This document shows, piece after piece, positions 8,848 to 16,259 of a stretch of 64,000 bases of DNA. Position 1 is the first letter of the stretch. Each line of letters opens with the position of its first letter. The notes under the pieces are model-generated. The model saw only the letters and a list, made by a program, of their open reading frames with translations. It was not told the DNA's origin and searched no databases. The DNA is from Candidatus Brocadia sinica JPN1. GTDB lineage: Bacteria > Planctomycetota > Brocadiia > Brocadiales > Brocadiaceae. The position numbers and the translations under genes were made by a program. The stretch spans positions 3,531,052 through 3,595,051 of the forward strand of contig NZ_BAFN01000001.1 of the NCBI RefSeq assembly GCF_000949635.1, written 5' to 3'.

Positions 8848-9312
8848 TTAAACCTCTGTAACCAGTTTCTTTTTAGCACGTTTGAGGACTGTAATAACAA
8901 CCCCAGCCTCATTACCGCCTAATTTATCAAGGATATCCTTGCTAAATCTCTTACGGATAAAGTTCGTAAGATGTTCATCATCCCATCCGGCCTCTTTTTT
9001 AAGATTTTCTATAAAAGATAGTTGACCGGGTGTTGCCAGGGGTACAAAACGGCCTATAATCTTCTTATCTTTTTTCGATGTCAGGATAGTCCCCCTTAAC
9101 AAAGGGGGATTCAGGGGGTTGTTTTCAAAAACAGATCTCTTACCTTCCATAACATCAATAAGCTTTATCCCCTGGCGCTTGGTAAGCTCCCTGGTAGAGT
9201 CCTGGCCAGATATCCACCTGACGAGATCCCGGAGCTGTTCCTCCGCCATCCCTATCTCTTGGGCCTTTGTCCAAATCTTCGCCTTTTGTGCCTTCGTTAT
9301 CCCTTTTGCCAT
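8848..9312 (-). CDS. GemA-like (Mu gp16, DUF1018) regulatory protein
   Basis: A 154-residue protein with the pattern of phage GemA/gp16 proteins: ITKAQKAKIWTKAQEIGM, LRDLVRWISGQDSTRELTKRQ and the C-terminal TPGQLSFIENLKKEAGW...FIRKRFSKD. In Mu this protein affects host gyrase and replication functions; here the role is inferred by family only. Residues 64-77 (NNPLNPPLLRGTIL) are encoded by a dispersed palindromic element at 9091-9120 and interrupt the two halves. It sits between the recombinase and the iteron array, co-oriented with the replication gene. Confidence 0.62.
   Translation of the reverse strand: MAKGITKAQKAKIWTKAQEIGMAEEQLRDLVRWISGQDSTRELTKRQGIKLIDVMEGKRSVFENNPLNPPLLRGTILTSKKDKKIIGRFVPLATPGQLSFIENLKKEAGWDDEHLTNFIRKRFSKDILDKLGGNEAGVVITVLKRAKKKLVTEV
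9091..9120. repeat. Palindromic element inside the GemA-like gene
   Basis: Hairpin arms CCCCCTT (9091-9097) and AAGGGGG (9102-9108) followed by TTCAGGGGGTT. Related copies are at 14633-14690, 12229-12250 and 53768-53806. Here it is translated in frame. Confidence 0.7.
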
Positions 9313-9362
9313 AAAAAATAACTTAGAAATGTAAAATGCTCCTATAGGAAAAATAACAAAAA

Positions 9363-9548
9363 GGTGTAGTAGGTGTAGTAACCCTTATAAATACTGGTGT
9401 TTTTGGTTAAAAAAGGTGTAGTTACAAGGTGTAGTTGACTACACCTTACTACACCTTGACTACACCTCACTACACCACAACTACACCTTGAATAATCTGG
9501 AATCCCTTTATTGGTGCGGGTTACTACACCTACTACACCTACTACACC
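9363..9548. repeat. Iteron-like array, candidate replication origin
   Basis: Twelve exact copies of GGTGTAGT lie in 186 bases: four direct (9363, 9372, 9415, 9428) and eight inverted as ACTACACC (9438, 9448, 9459, 9469, 9480, 9523, 9532, 9541). The five from 9438 to 9480 alternate 10 and 11 bases apart, a 10.5-base helical phase. The outer groups are 9 bases apart, and a 22-base block (9363-9384) is inverted at 9518-9539. The array lies directly downstream of the replication-protein gene. It looks like an initiator-binding origin; a regulatory role is the alternative. Confidence 0.7.
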
Positions 9549-9568
9549 ACACTTTTGAAAAGTATACG

Positions 9569-12205
9569 TCATATATTTAAAAACTCCTTAACCACCTGCC
9601 AGGGAATAATGGTAAACCTTCTTTGCTTAATTATCCCGTCTTCTATCCTGGCATTTCTTGAACAAGTAAACTTTCCACCCTCACACTTAATCCAACCTTT
9701 TTCAGCCCAGGATTTAAGAATGGCCCTTTCTGAGAATTTCTCATTTCTGAGAACCTCAGCAAGCTTATGAGGGTAAATCCCTATGTATTCCCCCTCTTTC
9801 CACTGGCCGTAAGACTCAAAATCGGTATCCTTGAAGTATTGCTCATTTCCGCTTGCCCAGGATAAGACGTGTTGCATTGCCCTGGTACCAATATCTACAT
9901 CATTCAAAGACTCACTGATTACGTTGTCAAACACCCGGTCAATAAATTCCCTGGCTGCCACAGGATCGCCAATCCCCAAAATTTCATAAACAAGGTCTGC
10001 CGCCAGCTTGATCACCGCAAAGTAATGACTGTACCTATCTCCTACCTCTGAATTTGCCTCCAGAGATAACGCCCGTTGGTACATCTTGTAATCGGCCTTT
10101 AGCCTGTTCATCTTATCCACGTTGTCCCAAATGGACAGGATACCCTCTACAAACTTGGCCCCGGCGTGCCCGTAATTTTCCCTTAACCCCGTCTTCAGCT
10201 CATTGATGAAATCACCTCCTATGTTGGGGAAGGGTGAACCATAAAGCTCAATCGTACGCGCCCGGGCGCCGGCAAAGGTGGTGCATTCGATTAAAGGACG
10301 TTCGCCTGTGGAAAAACAGACTGTATGCCACGTTGGATTATGCCTGATGCCAGCGGTAGCACCGCGTCCGCGACCAACGCCGTTGGCAATCTGATAAAGC
10401 ATACTCGACATGGTACGGTCATCTACCATTTGCGAATCGTCCGGAAAGATGGGAATATCACAAAAAAAGTTAGCAATCCTTTCTAAAAATACCTTCGTGG
10501 AATCCCAGCCAAAGACCAGTCCTCCCGCCTCCTTGTGTGGATTTCCCCATACGCTGGCAGCCAGTTCCAAAACGGTTGTCTTGCCAACGGATGTATTGCC
10601 CCAAAAGTCGATAATAAAATTCGGCGCTTTGAGCATCCTGAGAAGTGGCGCGGAAAACGAGGCATAAAAGGCAAATGCAGCATAGGGATATTTCAAGGCA
10701 GGTTCTATACATTCCCTCCATTTTACATACGTACCCTCTGGCTTAACTGCCTTGACGAACCTCTCGTAGCCGGGTTCCGGCGAAAACTCAACGGATACCT
10801 CTTTATTGCCCTGGCCAGCTTTCTTACCTATCATCTTTTCAAGGATAAACACCCGTTTGTTCTCAACAGACTTAAAACCAAAGCCTTTGGAAACGAAGGT
10901 CTTTGGGATAAGCTGCATATTGAAGTGCTCAAAGGCTGCCAGGTATTCAATCATCTTTCCGCAGTTCCGGCTATTTACCGGTAAACCGTGACTTGCAAGC
11001 TCAATAATCTTTTTCGCATCGGAGATCAACAGTTTGGAGATCCAAATCTTCTTCCACTTATGGTCCCGCTTAAAGGCGATCTCAACGTCTTCAAAACCTG
11101 AATCAACGTCTATTGCCCGGCCGGTAATGAAAAGTGGGGTATAAAAGGCAGGCTTTTTGATTGAATCATCTCTGAAGTAGATTATCTGATTTACTCGATC
11201 CTCTTTAACCTCAAACCCCTCCGGTTCTATAAGCTTGATACCGTCAATCTCTTTTATTTCAAAAGCGATCTCTTTCGCACTATCAATAAGCCTTTGAAAG
11301 TCTTCCTTTGTCTTCCCCAGGGTAACAAAGAAGTCCGTTACGTCCTTCTTGTCTTTGGAATCCATGAAGGACGGCCATTGAATGACCTTCACGCTCCTGG
11401 CAGTACCTTTAATGAATTCGGCTACCTTCAAGGCTCCCTGCCTTCCCGGTTCGTCATTGTCATATGCAAGGATCACATTGAGATTGGTAAAGAGTGAGTT
11501 CCATTCCCGCTTCCAGGTGTTAGCCCCGCCGGTCCCAGAGACAGCCGGGAAACCCATCTGGTTGAGAAGTAATGCTTTGAATTCGCCCTCGCTAACGAGG
11601 ATAAAAGGGAGATCCTCTTTGATCACATTGGAAGGATACAAAAGTACCTTTCCACTTTTAAGCTGGTTGCCCTTATGTTCCTTAAAAGTCCACTTACCCG
11701 GCTCAATTTCCATCGGGATAACGTAATGTTCATTCTGATAGCCTATGAGGTACTTTTCTATGGTCTCTCTGAACAAACCGTACTTATCCTGGAAGGTCTT
11801 TAATGCCGTCTCGTTCTTCAATAATTGGTTATGGATGAGCTTCACCTGATCAAGGGTGAGATGTGAAGGCTTCTTGGTAGTTTTGGATTTTGGATTTCGT
11901 CCTGAACTTGATTCAGGATCAGATTTTATTCCCTCTTCCTCCTTAATTTTTTCAAGGGCGCCTTTCTTATCCAGCCCATACCGCAATTGAATAAACTTGA
12001 CCACGCCTCCTTGCTCACCGCAACCAAAGCATTTAAAAACACCCTTTTCCAGGTTTACCGATAAGGAAGGATCCTTGTCGTTGTGGAAAGGGCAAAGACA
12101 TTGAACCTCCGTCTTGCCATTCGGGTCAAACCCCGGTATGTGCCTTGTGTAAAAACTTTTATAGTCAATCTTGCTCAGTACGTCTGTAGTCTTATCCATT
12201 TTCAA
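9569..12205 (-). CDS. Primase-helicase replication protein (CHC2, Toprim, DUF927)
   Basis: An 878-residue multidomain protein. Residues 36-62 hold a CHC2 zinc finger (C36, H41, C59, C62), as in DnaG. A Toprim-like domain follows (LVSEGEFKALLLNQMGFPAV ... ILAYDNDEPGRQGA). The C-terminal half is a DUF927/superfamily-3-like ATPase with Walker A GNTSVGKTT and Walker B-like DIPIFPDDSQ. Together they prime and unwind DNA at the element's origin. Residues 94-109 (KSDPESSSGRNPKSKT) come from an in-frame palindromic repeat at 11900-11918. Start could be 12205 or the next ATG at 12199. It is the main evidence that the element can replicate itself. Confidence 0.88.
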   Translation of the reverse strand: MKMDKTTDVLSKIDYKSFYTRHIPGFDPNGKTEVQCLCPFHNDKDPSLSVNLEKGVFKCFGCGEQGGVVKFIQLRYGLDKKGALEKIKEEEGIKSDPESSSGRNPKSKTTKKPSHLTLDQVKLIHNQLLKNETALKTFQDKYGLFRETIEKYLIGYQNEHYVIPMEIEPGKWTFKEHKGNQLKSGKVLLYPSNVIKEDLPFILVSEGEFKALLLNQMGFPAVSGTGGANTWKREWNSLFTNLNVILAYDNDEPGRQGALKVAEFIKGTARSVKVIQWPSFMDSKDKKDVTDFFVTLGKTKEDFQRLIDSAKEIAFEIKEIDGIKLIEPEGFEVKEDRVNQIIYFRDDSIKKPAFYTPLFITGRAIDVDSGFEDVEIAFKRDHKWKKIWISKLLISDAKKIIELASHGLPVNSRNCGKMIEYLAAFEHFNMQLIPKTFVSKGFGFKSVENKRVFILEKMIGKKAGQGNKEVSVEFSPEPGYERFVKAVKPEGTYVKWRECIEPALKYPYAAFAFYASFSAPLLRMLKAPNFIIDFWGNTSVGKTTVLELAASVWGNPHKEAGGLVFGWDSTKVFLERIANFFCDIPIFPDDSQMVDDRTMSSMLYQIANGVGRGRGATAGIRHNPTWHTVCFSTGERPLIECTTFAGARARTIELYGSPFPNIGGDFINELKTGLRENYGHAGAKFVEGILSIWDNVDKMNRLKADYKMYQRALSLEANSEVGDRYSHYFAVIKLAADLVYEILGIGDPVAAREFIDRVFDNVISESLNDVDIGTRAMQHVLSWASGNEQYFKDTDFESYGQWKEGEYIGIYPHKLAEVLRNEKFSERAILKSWAEKGWIKCEGGKFTCSRNARIEDGIIKQRRFTIIPWQVVKEFLNI
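11900..11918. repeat. Palindromic element inside the primase-helicase gene
   Basis: Arms TCCTGAA (11900-11906) and TTCAGGA (11912-11918) around CTTGA. It is translated in frame in the linker between zinc finger and Toprim domain. This TCCTGAA-type palindrome is a common dispersed repeat type in bacterial genomes. Confidence 0.65.
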
Positions 12206-12625
12206 CCTCTGTTTAAAAAACTTGTTTTCCCTCTTGAGAGGGGTTAGGGGTGTGTTTCCTTCTCAGCTTGCCATATGGCATAGCAGGATATAGAGGACAC
12301 GTTTCAACCTCACAATCCCTTCGACCATCAACATAATCACACATACAGTCCTTACGCCTTTGCCCTGATCATTTGCTTATACGACAGGGTGTTTCTCTTT
12401 TTCACGCCTTGTACTTCCTTTAAAATCAAAAACCAGGTCTCAAAACACGCTTAATAAGCATATTTTTAACATGCCGATTTGCTTCTGCGACCAAAACCAC
12501 GCACCTTAAAACAAAAAAGCCGATTAACGGGAATTACTTCCCATCAATCGGCTGGCTTGCTATTTTTAAAATGTGGCTAGCTAATAGCTGGCTTGCCTAT
12601 TCTTACCTGTCCCGGACAGATAAGT
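12206..12625. other. Gap with palindromic repeat and hairpin
   Basis: No gene is supported. At 12229-12242 is a CCCTCT/AGAGGG palindrome followed by a GGTTAGGGGTGTG phrase, an intergenic copy of the repeat family seen inside genes. At 12518-12553 AGCCGATT pairs with AATCGGCT, with an inner GGG/CCC extension; read downstream on the minus strand the neighbouring small gene ends at 12626, so this hairpin may terminate it. Confidence 0.5.
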
Positions 12626-12799
12626 TTATTTCTGCATCATGAATTTATTACTTTTTGTCTTTTTAATTTGGTAATTTCCGACAACCATACCCAAATCATC
12701 TATTATCCTGACAGGGATAGGAAATTGCTCTTTCATGGATATCTTAATTTCCCGCTCTTTTGGCGATTCGTTGAATTCGAGAGACGACATATTTCCCAT
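12626..12799 (-). CDS. Small hypothetical protein, coupled to the HTH gene
   Basis: A 57-residue ORF starting MGNMSSLEF and ending NKFMMQK. A strong SD (GGAGG) lies six to eight bases upstream of the ATG and overlaps the stop of the HTH gene, so it would be translated by coupling. The middle, KEQFPIPVRIIDDLGMVVGN, looks like a short beta-rich fold. I do not recognise it. Support comes from the SD and the position. Confidence 0.55.
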   Translation of the reverse strand: MGNMSSLEFNESPKEREIKISMKEQFPIPVRIIDDLGMVVGNYQIKKTKSNKFMMQK

Positions 12800-12803
12800 G
12801 ATT

Positions 12804-13835
12804 TTAACCTCCTTTTTTTGGTTGTTTGAGTAACGATTTCAAGGCCTTTACTTCGGCCTCTATTTGTTTGATTCTTTTAATGACACCTTCTCTTGCCTCA
12901 TCCCCAGTAAAAATCTTTTCCCTTAATCCCGTCTCGATTTGTTCCGGGGTAAGTTCATCTATTGCTTTGTCCATCACAAAAAAGCCACATACTGGAAACG
13001 AATAAAAATTCATAGTAAAATAACAGAACCCATGAACATATAAAGCGAAGAAAGTTTCACTATCGAAGTATCTATTCGCGTAGCTAACAAGGTCTTCCTG
13101 GTGGCTGTCACGACGGGAAATAGGTGCATTCTTGTTCTCTTTCTGCCTATATTCCAGCTTCCCATACTCTAGATAAACAACAATCCTTGTAAACTCAGAC
13201 AAGATTTCATTTACAAGACTCTCTTTAATGAAACCAATATAAGCCGCTTTCAAGTTTTCTTCGGCATCAGGGTCAGCTATACAGAGGTTCTCTCTCACAT
13301 TTTCAATCAGCCGTTTCTTTAGTTGTCGAAGATAGCTAATATCCAAATCCAGTTTACCTTTGAAGACTTCCTGTATTGTTAAATAGTTTGTTATGGCGCC
13401 GATTTCAGAACCTTCATAAACAGGCGTGTTCTTTTTCATAAGGCGTGGATATACTAATTCTGCGTCTAAGATCTCCTTGGCAGCTTCTAAAACCTCTCCA
13501 TCAAATTCAAAAGGGAGCCTTTCTTCACGCCAGTAATCCGTTGTAGTGCTTCTCACTTCCTCTAAAAGCACGCTCTCTTTGGTTATTTGGTTGATCCCTG
13601 TAGGGTTATCTGATACAAGATAATACCGGTCACCCTTTTTAAGATAGCGCCTTTCTTCCTTTCTTTGCTCCACTATCCAGTTATCAATTTCAGCCTTTTT
13701 AAATCTGACTGCTTTCAGACCGATCTTGTGGAAAGGGATTTGTTTATTGTGGATTTTGTTGTAGATGGTCTGCTTCTCAAAGCCAAGATATTGAGCAACC
13801 TCGTCAACCGTCATATATTTATCTTCTGCAGCCAT
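12804..13835 (-). CDS. HTH_17 DNA-binding protein with long C-terminal domain
   Basis: A 343-residue protein. The first ~58 residues are an excisionase-type helix-turn-helix: MTVDEVAQYLGFEKQTIYNKIHNKQIPFHKIGLKAVRFKKAEIDNWI (in part). The remaining ~280 residues are unknown, helical, and end in a coiled-coil KRIKQIEAEVKALKSLLKQ. Small excisionases lack such a domain, so it is probably a regulator or replication accessory factor. It precedes a coupled 57-residue gene and the replication gene on the same strand. Its upstream region holds repeated AGTTACTTTATA boxes that could be its own operators. Confidence 0.72.
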   Translation of the reverse strand: MAAEDKYMTVDEVAQYLGFEKQTIYNKIHNKQIPFHKIGLKAVRFKKAEIDNWIVEQRKEERRYLKKGDRYYLVSDNPTGINQITKESVLLEEVRSTTTDYWREERLPFEFDGEVLEAAKEILDAELVYPRLMKKNTPVYEGSEIGAITNYLTIQEVFKGKLDLDISYLRQLKKRLIENVRENLCIADPDAEENLKAAYIGFIKESLVNEILSEFTRIVVYLEYGKLEYRQKENKNAPISRRDSHQEDLVSYANRYFDSETFFALYVHGFCYFTMNFYSFPVCGFFVMDKAIDELTPEQIETGLREKIFTGDEAREGVIKRIKQIEAEVKALKSLLKQPKKGG

Positions 13836-13862
13836 GTGACCTCCTACTATTTGTTTACTTTA

Positions 13863-13894
13863 AGTTACTTTATAATAACTATAGTTACTTTATA
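13863..13894 (-). promoter_or_regulatory. Repeated operator-like boxes
   Basis: AGTTACTTTATA occurs at 13863-13874 and 13883-13894, exactly 20 bases (two helical turns) apart, with a related TTTACTTTA just before. They lie 28-60 bases upstream of the HTH_17 gene start in an AT-rich promoter-like stretch. An autoregulatory operator is a reasonable guess. Confidence 0.45.
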
Positions 13895-13955
13895 TAAACA
13901 CCGATGTCAAGAAAAAAATTAAAATTTTCTTTATATCCCTTTTACCCGCCTTCCT

Positions 13956-14225
13956 TCACCTTTCGAATTTAATTATCCGATGTTGTTGGTTTTTTTTAAA
14001 TTCACCAGGCGCATTAATCACATTCCTAATTTCATAGCATGCCTCGATGGTTTTAATGATCGCCTTCCGGCTGCCCTCGTTTTCTCCGCGCAGAATAGCA
14101 ACTACCATATTGATAAGTTCCTGTTCCATCGGTGGAAGTCCAGCATATTTAACAATTTCCGATGATTCGGAAACTGTTTCAGTCACCAGTTTTATATTTG
14201 GCGGTACCCAATTTTTTTTAGACAT
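13956..14225 (-). CDS. Small hypothetical protein
   Basis: An 89-residue ORF beginning MSKKNWVPPNIKL. The centre (LPPMEQELINMVVAILRGENEGSRKAIIKTIEACYEI, in part) forms two amphipathic helices with a glutamate- and lysine-rich C-terminus. There is no membrane segment and no recognised motif. An SD-like GGAGGGTAAT lies just upstream of the ATG on the minus strand, which supports it as a real gene. Position between two regulatory/recombinase genes suggests an element-specific accessory factor. Confidence 0.5.
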   Translation of the reverse strand: MSKKNWVPPNIKLVTETVSESSEIVKYAGLPPMEQELINMVVAILRGENEGSRKAIIKTIEACYEIRNVINAPGEFKKNQQHRIIKFER

Positions 14226-14336
14226 GACTATTACCCTCCATTATCCTTTCTTTGCCAAAAAAACCAAATAGGGCACGGGCGCCGTGCCCCTACAATTTAT
14301 TTTCCTTTGCGCCCTCTGCGTCTCTGCGGTGAATAA

Positions 14337-15014
14337 TCATAATGCGAACTGCAACCGCGCAATGGCATCCATCTTCTTTTCATCTGATGTATGCAAATAT
14401 TTCTCAGTCGTCCTTATGTGGCTATGTCCCAAAAGCTCCTGCACCGTCTTCAGGTCAACCCCCTTATCCAGGAGCGTGGTAGCAAAGGTGTGTCTCGTGG
14501 TATGTGGAGTAATCCTCTTGGCAATCAAGGCATCCTTCCTCACCCGCCGTAAAAGACAATCCACCGCCTTATGCGTAAGCGGTCGCACCTCACAATTCCC
14601 ATGCTCCCCAAGGGTATAAAATAAATACTTTTCCCCTCTATCAAGAGGGGTAAGGGGTGTGTTATCCCCCTTATCAAAGGGGGCAAGGGGGTTGTTTTCC
14701 TCTGCGTTCTCTGCGGTGAATCTTTGCTTCATCGCCTTTTGATACTCCAGCACAGCCTCCATCACATCCCTGTTCAGTGCAACACGCCGGTATTTATCAC
14801 CCTTACCCATCACATCAACCACCGGTTGATTCCGGTACGTGGTAACGTCTGCAACCCTGAGATTGCATACCTCCGCCTTTCTGAGTCCCGTGGAGAACAT
14901 CAGGAGCAAAAGGGCATAATCCCGCTTGCCCTTCAGCGTCCTCCTGTCCGGTGCCCTGAGGATCACGCTAATTTCATCCTCCGTTAGAAATTCAGATACC
15001 CTTTTTGATTTCAT
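14337..15014 (-). CDS. Minimal tyrosine recombinase (catalytic domain only)
   Basis: A 225-residue recombinase that begins at the catalytic domain; the SAM-like core-binding domain is missing. Active-site blocks are intact: TGLRKAEVCNL (R45), HTTRHTFATTLLDKG, LLGHSHIRTTEKY with the nucleophile Y. Residues 99-128 are a foreign peptide (ENNPLAPFDKGDN and TPLTPLDRGEK) encoded by two tandem palindromic repeats in frame. A promoter and operator palindrome lie directly upstream, shared with a divergent RHH gene. It may act with a second protein for core binding, or be a remnant kept open. Confidence 0.85.
   Translation of the reverse strand: MKSKRVSEFLTEDEISVILRAPDRRTLKGKRDYALLLLMFSTGLRKAEVCNLRVADVTTYRNQPVVDVMGKGDKYRRVALNRDVMEAVLEYQKAMKQRFTAENAEENNPLAPFDKGDNTPLTPLDRGEKYLFYTLGEHGNCEVRPLTHKAVDCLLRRVRKDALIAKRITPHTTRHTFATTLLDKGVDLKTVQELLGHSHIRTTEKYLHTSDEKKMDAIARLQFAL
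14633..14721. repeat. Three dispersed repeats inside the minimal recombinase gene
   Basis: Two hairpins sit side by side: CCCCTCT/AGAGGGG (14633-14639, 14644-14650) and CCCCCTT/AAGGGGG (14666-14672, 14677-14683). A CTCTGCG...GCGGTGAAT phrase follows at 14699-14721 and recurs at 14313-14334 just past the gene end. All are translated without breaking the frame. Confidence 0.75.
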
Positions 15015-15037
15015 AAATTTTTCACCTCCATAAAATT

Positions 15038-15062
15038 ATGTAATTATCAGTGATAATTACAT
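15038..15062. promoter_or_regulatory. Operator palindrome between recombinase and RHH gene
   Basis: A perfect inverted repeat, ATGTAATTATC (15038-15048) and GATAATTACAT (15052-15062) with a 3-base centre. It overlaps the -10 box and start region of the minus-strand promoter next to it. The adjacent RHH protein is the obvious candidate ligand. Confidence 0.65.
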
Positions 15063-15089
15063 GATATTTAATTAATATATAATTGTCAA
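15061..15089 (-). promoter_or_regulatory. Promoter of the minimal recombinase gene
   Basis: On the minus strand a consensus TTGACA (complement of 15084-15089) is 17 bases from TATCAT (complement of 15061-15066). Spacing is ideal for sigma-70, and the palindrome at 15038-15062 would let a repressor block it. Confidence 0.62.
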
Positions 15090-15135
15090 CTAATTTCTAT
15101 TGAAGTTTTAAATTTTTTTTGATAGTATCTTCGTC

Positions 15136-15348
15136 ATGAAAAAAGCAACATATAGCATCGTTTTAACTCCTGGAATAAAAGAGGCTTTAGAAAAGGCAGC
15201 CCAAAAAGACCGCCGGTCTATGTCGTCATTTCTTGAAAAGCTCATAATTGAGTACTTAGAAAAAGAGGGGATACCTTGGGAAAACGGTTCTGTTGAAGGT
15301 AAACCCGTAAAAGCTGGGCGTCCTAAAAAAGAAACTTCAAAGAAATAA
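15136..15348 (+). CDS. Ribbon-helix-helix (CopG/Arc-like) repressor
   Basis: A 70-residue protein with an N-terminal beta strand ATYSIVLTP and helices IKEALEKAAQKDRRSMSSFLEKLIIEYLEKEG, typical of ribbon-helix-helix dimers; the tail is lysine-rich (KAGRPKKETSKK). These bind palindromes with the paired strands. It is divergent from the minimal recombinase across a 25-base palindrome, which suggests it controls that promoter and its own. No toxin gene follows directly, so it is probably not an antitoxin. Confidence 0.75.
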   Translation: MKKATYSIVLTPGIKEALEKAAQKDRRSMSSFLEKLIIEYLEKEGIPWENGSVEGKPVKAGRPKKETSKK

Positions 15349-15465
15349 GGGACTTGCCTGGGTGGCTACGCATCGGGTCTGCCTATTTGCCTTTTTTACC
15401 CTTTATGGTATACTTTTAAAGAAGATATATGGTGCGGGGTTACCAGATCTTTGACGGCCATATAT

Positions 15466-15488
15466 GATGTGACGTACGCCGTCACATC
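15466..15488. other. Perfect 9-bp hairpin
   Basis: GATGTGACG and CGTCACATC pair around TACGC in the 190-base gap after the RHH gene. The following bases are pyrimidine-rich but lack a clean T run, so terminator or binding site remain open. Confidence 0.4.
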
Positions 15489-15536
15489 CTTTGTTCCCCG
15501 GTATTCTCTAACCTTTAGCCAGTTTCCCTTATCACC

Positions 15537-15815
15537 ATGGAAGCAATCATTGTATTAATCATCATAATTTTGATAGTCTATGCATTCATAAAACATCAGC
15601 GCAAAAAGGAAAAAGAACTTACCCCATATGAGCGTCAGAAACAAGTAAAAGAAATGGCGAAAGGGGTTGAAGAGCTTATCAACGAGGTAGTCCAGGAATC
15701 AGAGTACGGGAAAAAAACCAACGAAGAGATTGAACAATTGAGAAGCGAAGTTAAGCAATTACGAAAGGAGTTGAGTGAATTAAAAAAGGATGATCATGAT
15801 AAGCAAAATATTTAG
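15537..15815 (+). CDS. Small membrane protein with coiled coil
   Basis: A 92-residue ORF. Residues 3-18 are a single membrane helix (AIIVLIIIILIVYAFI) followed by a positively charged HQRKKEKEL stop, so the C-terminus faces the cytoplasm. Residues about 58-88 (NEEIEQLRSEVKQLRKELSELKK) form a heptad-like coiled coil. The topology recalls PspB-type proteins, but the sequence does not match closely. No function is assigned. It opens a run of small genes leading into the toxin-antitoxin pairs. Confidence 0.6.
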   Translation: MEAIIVLIIIILIVYAFIKHQRKKEKELTPYERQKQVKEMAKGVEELINEVVQESEYGKKTNEEIEQLRSEVKQLRKELSELKKDDHDKQNI

Positions 15816-15826
15816 GAGATTTCACC

Positions 15827-15997
15827 ATGCAAATTAAATTGACGGCAGTCTTCCAAAAGGTACCCGAAGGATACATCGGATTTGTAGAAGAACTGCCGGG
15901 CGCCAATACACAGGGAGATACATTAGAGGAAGCACGGAGCAACCTGGAAGAGGCAGTACAATTAGTCCTGGATGCCGACCGGGAATTAAAGGAGTAA
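15827..15997 (+). CDS. HicB-like antitoxin-fold protein
   Basis: A 56-residue protein with the compact HicB/UPF0150 pattern: beta strands IKLTAVFQKVPEGYIGFVEELPGANTQGDTLEEARSNLEEAVQL (in part). The PGANTQGDTLEEA signature is characteristic. SD AGGAG precedes the ATG by about 10 bases. It is followed after 4 bases by the next gene. No HicA toxin (small, dsRBD-like, with an active His) is next to it, so it may serve as an orphan antitoxin or have been recruited into the following module. Confidence 0.68.
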   Translation: MQIKLTAVFQKVPEGYIGFVEELPGANTQGDTLEEARSNLEEAVQLVLDADRELKE

Positions 15998-16001
15998 AAA
16001 C

Positions 16002-16250
16002 ATGCGTACAACCTTAAAAAAGAAGAAAGACCTTATCAAGGTCAAACAGTTTGTAACCAATAGCGAAGGTCAAAAAGTAGCAGCCATAATCGAAATGGAA
16101 GAGCTGAGCAGGATCGAGGGATTGTTAAAGGTCATTCCACCTTCAGAAGCATGGCTTTACCAAAACAAGGAAGCAGTGGAAAGCGTCCAGAAAGGTTTAA
16201 AAGAAGCGTCAGAAGGCAAGATATCAAAACTCAATCTTAATAAACTTTAG
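16002..16250 (+). CDS. Antitoxin of the first toxin-antitoxin pair
   Basis: An 82-residue protein that directly precedes a RelE-type toxin gene by 9 bases. The N-terminal part (KVKQFVTNSEGQKVAAIIEMEELSRIEGLL) resembles Phd/YefM or prevent-host-death antitoxins, with a helical C-terminus (NKEAVESVQKGLKEASEGKI) expected to wrap the toxin. Antitoxin identity rests on size and position more than on motif. Confidence 0.62.
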   Translation: MRTTLKKKKDLIKVKQFVTNSEGQKVAAIIEMEELSRIEGLLKVIPPSEAWLYQNKEAVESVQKGLKEASEGKISKLNLNKL

Positions 16251-16259
16251 GATAATACC

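Noticed and set aside
8847-8912. Longer start for the two-domain recombinase
   Set aside because: It overlaps the GemA-like gene, and the ATG at 8846 lies one base after its stop with a family-like N-terminus.
9363-9548. CRISPR array
   Set aside because: Units of eight bases in both orientations with almost no spacers do not fit CRISPR repeats; no cas gene is nearby.
9342-9572. Minus-strand ORF across the iteron array
   Set aside because: Its valine/tyrosine-rich peptide is a direct reading of the repeats, without SD or family pattern.
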